64,000 nucleotides of DNA, from the NCBI GenBank assembly GCA_022494885.1, contig JAGVSM010004244.1, positions 1-64,000 of the forward strand, read 5' to 3'. This DNA comes from Micrasema longulum. Lineage: Eukaryota; Arthropoda; Insecta; Trichoptera; Brachycentridae. The notes under the pieces are model-generated. The model ran no database searches. It had not been told where the DNA came from and saw only the letters and a program-made list of their open reading frames with translations. The position numbers and the translations under genes are program-made. This document shows positions 56,061-64,000 of the stretch, piece after piece. The first letter of the stretch is position 1. Every line of letters begins with the position of its first letter.

Positions 56061-57629
56061 TACGGTATATACAATTTATTATATTTTGTTTATTTTTTAT
56101 GATAATTTTTTGGATTGCTATTTTTTGTATTGTAACTCTAATCTAATAAACATGTTTGCCTCTCATTTTTGTTATATCTTCTTAAAAAATATACATATTT
56201 CTTATTTGCATTGAATAATAGAAGAAATTTTGTTGTACGGCCCGGTAGGAAATCTCATTTCCAAAATCTGGCCCGGCTGCTGAAAAGGTTGGCCACCCAT
56301 GGTATAGACCAATCACTCTTCTGCCAATTCTGGAAAAAATACTGGAATGACTAATATGTAACAGACTTGAGTCTCACTTAAATGTAACTCAACCAATAAG
56401 TGCTAAGCAATTTGGGTTCAGATCCAATATTTCTACCGAAGATGCCATCATTTCGATAAGCAATTTAGCTAAAAACACAAACAAAAATATATGCTCATTA
56501 TATTACTTGATATTTCAGGTGCCTTCGATCATGCTTGGTGGCCAATGGTTCTATCTAAGCTATGACTTCGACAAATACCTGCAAGCTTATTTAAAATTAT
56601 AATAACCTATTTTTCAAACTGAAACGTTGTGTGGCCTGGTGGTAGTATACTTTTCATGTGAGATTTCATGTGGCTGTCCTCAGGGCTTTGTTTTGGGACC
56701 ACTTCTGTGGTATTGTTATTGTTTGATGATTAGCTCGAACTTCCCCTTACTTCATCATGTATAATTCAGGCTTTTGCCGATGATGGATGTATTTTGATTA
56801 GGGGCAATAGCTGCCGGTCCGTGGAGGGTGACGCAGCTAATGCATTAAATAAAGTAGCCGATTTGGGTATTCGAAACAAATCAAGTTTTTCTCCTCAAAA
56901 ACCCAATTTCCACTATTAAAACGCAATCTTGTATGTCCTCCTTCTATCGAATTCCTGGGCACTTCTATTCGAGCTTCGAATTCGGTATCAAACCTCGGTG
57001 TAATTCTTGAAAAAAAATTGTTCCTATACTTGTCATGCTAGGAAAGATGGCTTTTTACAAAGTTGAACGCTTGGCCAGAGCCAACTGGGGGTTGTCTTTT
57101 GAAACTTCAATGGTATATTATAAATCCATTTTCTTAGGTATTGTGTGCTATGCGGCCGGCTGTAAGGTACACCGTTGTGAATTGCAATATTTTAGGCGAA
57201 TTATTTTAAGCGGACAAAGGCAACCTCTCTTGGATGCTAGAGCATATCGACTGATAAACTCCCGGTTCTAACGGGCTTATCCCCTTTGGATCTGGAGGCT
57301 CAGCGACGATCCGCAAATTTTCACTTAAAAAGAAAGCGTTCCTCTGTTATTGGTGGCGTCCGTCTACTCCCAACTGAAGGAATGTCTCAATCAGATATTA
57401 AATCATGTAATTCAATGCTCCTTTTGATGCTTGGCAATCGTGATGGGAATATTCTCCTTCAGGGAGAGTTACATTTCTTTTTTTCACTTCAATCCGTCAG
57501 CGCTTAAAATCTTCTTGGGTTATCCCAGATCACTGGACTACGCAGTTTTTATCAGGTCATGGTAAATTTGATGACGAATTATTTGTTTTTAATATTGTTG
57601 ATATCCTAATCTAATAATAATAAAAAATT

Positions 57630-58868
57630 ATCCCCGTAGTATATCAAAATGCTCGGAGCGACGGCGTCGTCAATAAAATTCAAGAATTTATATCAAAAAT
57701 TCTCGTGCAGCAACCGTACATGGTAGCCTTTACCGAAACTTGACTTAATTCAAGTGTACTATCTTCTGAATGATTTGGATCGCTCTCCCACGTCTACAGG
57801 AAGGATAGAGAAAATCCTGGAGGTGGAACACTATTTGCCATTCGTGACACCAGCTTCTCCCATGCCGAATGATTGAATTCCCACAGCCAAATTTCATTTC
57901 TTATATTTCCCTTCTAATTTTAAAACTAAGCAATACCAGTCCTTTTATGAAAAAATAATTAGTCAAAATATATATATTTACAGGACAAGAATACATTTAT
58001 CATCGCCAACTTTAACCTGCCATCTGGGAATAATCCCAATGCATGTTTCGAATATTTTCGTTCTTTGTTCAACTGGAAACAGCTAAACAATGTTCACAAT
58101 TTTAACAATCGCATGTTAGATCACGTTCCGAGCAATCCAGAAATGTTGTTGTCAGTAGGCACGACTAAAGAAGACGAGCATCATCCTACTCTTTCACTCT
58201 CATACGAGTATTATTCTTAAATTCAGGATGCCCCAGCTGTTTTTTTTTTTTTTTTTACATTTTTTTTTTTTTTTTGCACCACAACAGGCCAGGAGACCTA
58301 ATTACAGTGGTGAATTACATCACAGAGCACCCAGGCTTGAGAAAAATCACATTTTTAAAATTTTTGCCCCAGCTGTTATGCCTGCTGACATCAACTTGGG
58401 TTGGATTTTTGACGGAAATGCGGAACGTGACTTTGCTTCTGTCCTAAGCCTGAAAATATGGAATCTCGATGATCTCGACGTTAATCTTGCCGTAGATTCT
58501 TTTTATTTTCATTTATATGAGATTTTCGATACTCGCTTTAAAATTTCCATAAGCTGATTCCGGAAGTATAGTATATGTAATCCAAATATACTGAAAGAGG
58601 TCAGTTTGTATGAGAGCGAGATCTCATCCACTGTTTTACGCATCCAGAAGCCGTACAATAAATTGCAAGTCAGAATTCACCCATTAATAGGGCAATTCGC
58701 TTCTGCGGATAAAATGGATCTATTTTCTGTACATATTGGCAGTTAAGCAGCTATCCGCTTTCTATTTATTAACTTCGAACTTATATTTACAGTCTGCATC
58801 ACGCGATGGTAACAACTACTAAAATAATACACTGTACAATAATTGTCAAATAAATAAATAAGCTTCTT
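57630..58868 (+). pseudogene. jockey/CR1-like LINE fragment, interrupted
   Basis: Endonuclease part: YQNARSDGVVNKIQEF, VAFTET.LNSSVLSSE, YRKDRENPGGGTLFAIRD, then TFIIANFNLPSG, RMLDHV and EDEHHPTL, the jockey/CR1 order. After the 58242-58364 insertion: NLDDLDVNLAVDSFYFHLYE, IFDTRF. The RT is missing. A tail AAATAAATAAATAAGC near 58848-58864 marks the 3' end. Several stops. Confidence 0.7.
58242..58364 (-). mobile_element. small retroposed insertion with 13-bp direct repeats
   Basis: The 13-mer TGCCCCAGCTGTT occurs at 58229-58241 and again at 58365-58377, on either side of a unit with two long T runs followed by GCACCACAACAGGCCAGGAG...CCAGGCTTGA. Such direct repeats are a retroposition mark, and the T runs suggest an antisense poly(A). 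The body matches 44150-44240. Confidence 0.75.
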
Positions 58869-59870
58869 TTGTTCCCCCTCAACTGTAATCAAACCACGAA
58901 AGTCTTCTATCAATGTTACCGCTCTTTCAGCTTACTGATCTCTGCTCTATATTGTGATCGTGTTTTGGGATGTAGAAATCGAGCACTATTCGCCCATGAA
59001 GCTTACTCCAACAAATTTCCAAACGTATGTCCCTACATCTAAAACTATCGTCATTTTTAAATCGAGAGAACAATGTCTCGCTTTTGACTGATATGAAATC
59101 ATTGGTGTTTTTCTCTAAATTAAAAAAAAAAATTGAACAAAGGCAAATCACTGAACACGTGGATGTACCAATTATATTACTGTGTTTCTGAAATCAAATG
59201 TATAATCTTTATTTTTGTGTATGTAAATTAATTTTCGTTTCTTTTATTACTTCTTCTATCTCCTTATTTTCTCTTTTTTTCTTTAAACACATTAAGTCTT
59301 ATCTTGATCTTTATTATTACTCGAATTGATTTAATTGAGTTACCCACATATTTCATATAATTTATAAAAGATGGTGGAGTTGTATAATTGAGGATAGATA
59401 TGAAGAATGATACCGATGCTTATCTACAAATTGTTTGTATTTTATATATCCTCCTTGAACTTCCAAATAAAAATAATAAATAAATGATAAATCTAAGTAC
59501 TGACAGGATCTGGGATCTGCGCTTTCCGAAACTAGTAGTGCTTTAAATAAACTCAAGTGATCTTAAAGCAAAGTGTTTAATTTAATATATTTATTCAATA
59601 TACCAAACTAACCGTACAATGAACCACAAAGTACTACCGTCGGCGTCGATGGAACGTATCGCTTCTCATCGGTCGAGACATTTTCGTTATCTTAATTTGC
59701 TACCGATTTCTATATTTGTTTCTCTGTCCGCATTATCATTAAAAAGTGACAAGACTGCTAACTGCTACTTCATCAGTCAAATGCCATAAATGCTATCTAA
59801 ATATATGTGAAACTTCTTTCGAAATACTTTCATGCGCGTTTTCGTCAGCTTTCAAAGAGCACAAATATTT
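58869..59870. other. no gene recognised
   Basis: AT-rich DNA with no supported coding sequence. Possible LINE tail tracts near 59465 (AAATAAAAATAATAAATAAA). Confidence 0.35.
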
Positions 59871-62200
59871 GTCGGATGCTTTAATTGCCGAAATGCACTG
59901 AAGTCACGGCCGTGGGTTGTCACAACAAACAAGCGGCCGTCTAACAGTACCGCCCTGTGTTTAGTGGAGAATTTTAGCTGAGCTCGAGCTCGTCACTCGT
60001 CACTCGCCGCTCGCCGCTCGCCGCTCGTTACATGGACCCGGGGGTCGCTTTTTCTGTATCTCCAATCTCCACCTGACAATACCGTGGAAAGTTCTATCAA
60101 CTCTCGATAGTCTCATCTGACAATTACGTTAGTTACTTCAGCGCGGTAAAATTCAAGTAAATTTTCCATTTTGGATACGGTCAGGAACGATTCCGCTGTT
60201 TCTCTAAAGCACTGTATTTTAATGAGAACCATATTTTTCTAATTATCTACGATTTTTTTGAAAAGTGAAATATCAGGACTCGCTATTACTTGTCTAAATT
60301 TGACTGAATGCGCTGCTTAATACCAGATCATACACCTGATTCGGCAATCGAAAATAAGCCGTTCTATTTTAAACTTTAGCTCTCGCTCACTGTTGGAAAA
60401 TCTTCGTGCGAATCCGCATTTTCACTATAATTAGAAGTTTTTTTTCGCAATCATCCGTATGATGCTGAAGATGTTGACGCGGAGACATATTTGATTCGCC
60501 GATTTTCTTCTTCGACGGCTCGAAATCGCCTCTTTATCAGCCAGTTTTGGTCCGATGAAAATCGGCCTTCCTACTAATTAACAATGTACGAACTCGGCGA
60601 GTACCGGGTGCTGTCCTCTGTCCGCGCGACGCAACGTGGCCTACGTAACGTGCAACAACTCTATCGGACCGTGTACATAATACTATACACTATACTATGT
60701 ACCGAGTACCGACTCGTCTTCTCGCGTTATAAGCCGACGCGTCATCATCTCGGCGGAAATAAAATGTTCCCAATAATAAAGTACGGGTTTCGCCTTCCGG
60801 CATTATTAAATGGATTTCATCCTCCGCGTGTGTGTATGCGAACTGAACATCTCGCCGTTAATCACTCGGGCGGGGGGGTGCAGACGCCGAGGAAGAAGAA
60901 TGATTTACGGAGCGAATAAATTCCGCCAGTCGCCACCCCTCGCGCGCGGCGTGCGGGGTGCGCGCGGCGTGCGCGGCGCGCGCGGCGCGCCCGAGGAGAC
61001 TGCCCCTAATGAAAATGGGAAACATGTTAGCGATATTACTCGGCGCTAAGGAGTTACGGCCATAATCGCCTGGAAGATTTAGTGTCGGGAGTGAGAAGTT
61101 AACTCGAGCGGCCCATACATCTCCGGGAGAATAATAGTTACCGCTGAACGGCGGCGGGGGCGGAGCGCCCCTAACCCTTTCTGGGCCTGCTTTATACAGA
61201 TAGTAGGTATGTACGTATATTCACTCGGAACTTACTCCCTGAAGCTAGAATATATGTATATTCATTATGTAGAAGTGCAGGTGCGATCGAGTAACCTCGT
61301 TTGTTCTTCAAAATACCGAGTGAACATGTTATCGTCGCGCGATCCCGCTCTTCCACAACTTTATTCCTATTTTAATGCGCAGTTATTTCGTGGGAGATCG
61401 ATTCGGAAAATGTTTCGATGATGATAATAAACGAGGGCTGCCTTTTAAGTTTTCACAGAAACAACGAAATATTTATTTATTCCGGTTACAAATCGTTTTA
61501 TCGCTCGATGCTCGACCAATTCTCGGAATAGTTTTTCCTCTGTGAAAGTGGCGCACTCGACGCGGGATGGGGGTCGGGGGTCGGAACAAATGTGTAATGA
61601 ATATCAAGTTAAAATGCATAAATCACCTAAATGAATATGCGCACGTACATATTTTTATTACAGTTCATACTGTTTATTATGCACGCGACTTCAGCCACTT
61701 CATTCCATGTTTACAAACAATCGGCAATCCATCGATCCGTTTGAGTAACATGATGGCATTTTGCTCTCGCTTTAGACAGGCTCGCTCAATGGCCGGATAG
61801 AGATTCAGCGAGCGCCGCAGATCGGTTAGGCTCTCCGATTAAAAAGCCCGAATTCGTCATCCGTTTGCAGGACGTAGTAAATCGGGGATTTGGTTTCGGT
61901 AGCTTTTATGTCGGCTTCTTCGTCAACGAATTATCGATTTAAGAAAGGCACCAAATTTAGCAGAAGATACCGAACAACAAATAAAACATTCGAGACGAGG
62001 TGGAAAAAATAATTCGATAAATTATTTGAATATTTTATTTTTATTTTAGGGATCAACAGCAGGACATGCAAACATAAATAACATACAAGATATATACAAT
62101 TACTAGGTTCGTCACCCTTTTTTAATTGTTTAAACCATGCGATGAGTCATAAACTTTGAATGAATAAAAGTAATAATCAAGTGTAGTTAAGGGTGAAGTC
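59871..62200. other. CpG-rich, apparently unique stretch; no gene assigned
   Basis: CpG density rises here relative to neighbours, with CGCGCGGCGYGCG-type runs at 60940-60990 and a small repeat of CACTCGCCGCTCGCCGCTCG at 59997-60030. Short open frames exist, but none shows a protein family or codon pattern I trust. It could be a regulatory region or 5' UTR of a gene beyond the window, or intronic DNA of CTF18. Confidence 0.4.
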
Positions 62201-62206
62201 GGCTGG

Positions 62207-62255
62207 CAGCCAGCAGCCAGCAGCCAGCAGCCAGCAGCCAGCAGCCAGCAGTCAG
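62207..62255 (+). repeat. heptamer minisatellite (CAGCCAG)7
   Basis: Seven head-to-tail copies of CAGCCAG, the last with one change (CAGTCAG). Confidence 0.95.
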
Positions 62256-62639
62256 CGGCCATCGTGCTCCGGACAGGGGTGATGGAAAATACGTTCAGCT
62301 TCAGCATACGTTCTAGTAGTGCCGCACAGATCTAGCCTTAGTCTATTTCTTTTTTTTAATGTACTGTCATAGCAAATACGTAAATTAAAAAAAATCGCAG
62401 ACACTTACGTTTATATATAATTTTATTTTATTTATTTATGCATTTATTTCATATTATACAAAATGGCACAAAAAACACTGACGAATTTTGCTAGTACTTG
62501 GAGTAGGCTCAATATATGAAGGTTTCGGCAAGCCTGAAATATTAGTATGCCTAATTTTGCAATCGGTTCCTATTTGTTCTAAGAAACCAATTTGTTGCGG
62601 CTATAAATGTGTTATGTATATGTTTCCCATTAATAAAAA

Positions 62640-62805
62640 TCGTAATTAATTTGATTTTTAATTTGATTCTTAATTTTGTCCTTCAATTTTAACTTTTTAA
62701 TTTGAATTCTTAATTTTAACTTTTAATTTAAACTTTTAACTTAATTTTTTAATTTAAACTTTTCATTTTAATTTTAACTTTTACTTTTAATTTTAATCAT
62801 TTGAT
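62640..62805. repeat. AT-rich degenerate tandem repeat
   Basis: Repeated variants of TTTTAATTTGAATTCTTAA and TTAATTTTAACTTTT follow one another for about 165 bp. Low complexity, no coding meaning. Confidence 0.7.
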
Positions 62806-63002
62806 TTCAACTCTTACTTACCTACATCTACTACCTGCATCGAATAATTTATTGTTAGTTGTGATTTTTTTTACAATTAAATTGAAATGTTCATGGAAGC
62901 AGAGAGAGAGTGAGGAAAGTAGAGTAGCTTTTCAATGTCTTCTCCTTTTTATGAACTTTTTATGTAATATTTTTATTTTTACTTTTTTAGAATTAAATTA
63001 TT

Positions 63003-63054
63003 TTTAACACTAATGAATGCAGGAGGAGAGCCTCCTGCATTCATTAGTGTTAAA
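63003..63054. repeat. perfect 24-bp hairpin, 4-base loop
   Basis: 63003-63026 and 63031-63054 are exact reverse complements (TTTAACACTAATGAATGCAG... and back), separated by AGAG. It lies about 90 bp upstream of an (AAATAAA)n tail at 63124-63150, so it may be part of a LINE 3' UTR. Confidence 0.85.
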
Positions 63055-63155
63055 TCTGTAATTGGTCTTACTTTTTAAAATTGTTCTTTGTACCTTGTTT
63101 TATATAAAGACTGTATGATTTCATTAATAAATAAATAAAAAAATAAAAATTAATG
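63055..63155 (+). repeat. probable LINE 3' tail
   Basis: TAATAAATAAATAAAAAAAT at about 63125-63144 resembles the 3' tails of the LINEs at 42350 and 58855. No coding sequence of the same element is recognised upstream. Confidence 0.45.
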
Positions 63156-63169
63156 GGAAACATATTCGA

Positions 63170-63320
63170 TATTATGTAGCTCAACTATCAGTTTACCCTG
63201 AATATAGCTCCTGCAATTGGAATCCGAAACGTCCGAACGAATCCAACTTACACGGAATCACCCAAAAAAGAATTGTACGAATATGTCCGTATTGATAGCC
63301 TCGCGCTCTCTCCCTCTAGA
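63170..63320 (+). pseudogene. LINE RT thumb scrap
   Basis: Translates as VYPEYSSCNWNPKRPNESNL then GITQKRIVRICPY, similar to the LEYCSxIWNPxxxxxxxxLExVQRRFxR motif of jockey/CR1 LINEs. The rest, to about 63480, is open but unrecognised. Confidence 0.5.
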
Positions 63321-63480
63321 GAGCGTTCAGAATCTTACTGCTGGTCTCAATACTGAAAATGTGTCGACATTTTCGAAATGTCAGGATGCTTCTGTTTCCA
63401 TGATCATTTCACATGATCCACTTTACTCATTTTGGGCATGGCATCGATGTTCTTCTAGAACAATAGGAATTTGTCACTAA

Positions 63481-64000
63481 CGGAAGTACGGCCGCGACGG
63501 AACAGTCTTTTCTGATGGTCCTTTATTTCCACAAGTTAAACAAAGCTATTCTAGACATTGTTGTCGGGTTAGGCTTTTACATAAATCGTAAATAATCAAA
63601 CTACTTCGACGATTTCTGAACTGTCGCTATTTTAACAAATACAAATATCAAATTTCACTAAAATACCAATCTTACATCTGAAGAGTGCCATCTAGTGGTC
63701 CTTTGAAAAAACTTAAAAGCCACCCTATGTACTACTAACTGACATGTTATGATTTAAATAACAACACAGACAAAATGAAACTGTTTATATTAATGTAAAA
63801 TCGTAATTTAGAGTCCGGTTTTTGTCCCATGGATGTGTTGCTGACTAGGATGGATGAAAAAACTATGGTCGCGGATTTACAGATCAGGTGTCCATTTGAA
63901 TAATTGCTTATCAGGCTTTAATTACTTACTGATATTTCATAATTTTCCATTTTATTTCTAGTAACGAACATAAAAATCATTTGCATGTAATAAAATCAAA
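63481..64000. other. no gene recognised
   Basis: AT-rich sequence to the window edge without a supported feature; no CTF18 terminal exon was found here. Confidence 0.4.

Larger units (their letters stand above)
52002..56301 (+). mobile_element. hAT transposon (GTF2IRD2/Charlie-like), 4.3 kb
   Basis: Ends CAAGGTTGGCCAACC and, reversed, CATGGGTGGCCAACC (13 of 15 identical). Flanking 8 bp are ATATAGAC (51994-52001) and GTATAGAC (56302-56309), a typical hAT target duplication with one change. It carries a broken transposase (53560-55350), a nested MITE (52320-52993) and an antisense LINE segment (55395-56060). It is inserted in the conserved YRPI region of a LINE reverse transcriptase. Confidence 0.88.
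51930..57600 (+). pseudogene. R1-clade-like LINE reverse transcriptase, split by a hAT insertion
   Basis: Left of the hAT element a short PIPKN...PKA segment remains. Right of it, from 56303, are YRPITLLPILEKIL, QFGFRSNISTEDAI, GAFDHAWWP (56520), QAFADDGCIL (56770), a thumb with LTGLIPLDLEAQRR (57280) and the tail WTTQFLSGHGKFDDELF (57535). Many stops and shifts. The AFADD and LxPLDLxAQxR motifs and FLSGHGxF tail place it near the R1/TRAS group, but it is far more decayed than copies A and B. Confidence 0.7.

Noticed and set aside
60584..61049. Overlapping plus-strand frames of 111 and 79 codons in CpG-rich DNA
   Set aside because: No recognisable domain, one contains a GARGVRGARGV-type repeat from GC slippage; not supported as a gene.
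62207..62255. Regular heptamer repeat that might suggest a CRISPR-like array
   Set aside because: Units are contiguous with no spacers; it is a minisatellite in a eukaryotic genome.

Overview
This is a 64 kb piece of an AT-rich, intron-bearing animal genome, most likely an insect. The evidence is (CCTAA)n/(TTAGG)n telomere-type repeats, short spliceosomal introns, arthropod-type SINEs, LINEs and Tc1/mariner/hAT elements, and two recognisable insect-type host genes with GC-rich exons in AT-rich surroundings. I suspect Hemiptera from the general texture, but the order cannot be fixed from sequence alone. The window is dominated by transposable elements, nearly all broken.

Layout. 0-5 kb: SINE and LINE scraps, including an antisense R1/TRAS-type reverse transcriptase remnant enclosed by a perfect 28-bp inverted repeat, and a small TTAA-flanked element. 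5-16.7 kb: a head-to-tail series of R1/TRAS-like non-LTR retrotransposons: a diverged broken copy (A), a 3'-only copy (B'), a nearly complete copy (B) and the 5' end of another (C). B'/B and B/C are joined exactly through poly(A) plus (CCTAA)n, the signature of telomere-repeat-targeted insertion. 17.0-19.6 kb: a DNA transposon with 26-bp terminal inverted repeats and a likely ACAT target duplication, carrying a decayed copy of an uncharacterised arthropod multicopy protein. 20-24.4 kb: largely unassigned DNA with one more inverted-repeat element.

24.4-28.6 kb (minus strand): a complete two-exon gene for the CDK5 activator p35 (342 aa), with LINE and SINE debris in its intron. 29.5-31.2 kb: decayed LINE fragments. 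32.7-49.8 kb (plus strand): eleven consecutive exons of CTF18 (CHTF18), the large subunit of the alternative RFC clamp loader. They join in frame into 829 codons and lack only the last C-terminal part. Its introns hold a Tigger/pogo-type MITE, a fold-back element, an intact-ended Tc1 element with a probable intron in its transposase, a LINE, a second pogo-type MITE next to a splice acceptor, and a dead mariner.

50-64 kb is a TE-filled stretch that may be the last CTF18 intron. It has a stacked insertion: a LINE hit by a 4.3 kb hAT element with an 8-bp target duplication, itself hit by a hAT-type MITE and carrying an antisense LINE piece. Beyond it are a jockey/CR1-like fragment split by a small insertion with 13-bp direct repeats, a CpG-rich unassigned stretch, a heptamer minisatellite and a perfect 24-bp hairpin.

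The two host genes act separately: p35 activates CDK5 in neurons; CTF18 loads PCNA during leading-strand replication and sister-chromatid cohesion. The most promising leads are the telomere-repeat-bounded retrotransposon array, the TIR element with the unknown protein, and the intron-containing Tc1 transposase.
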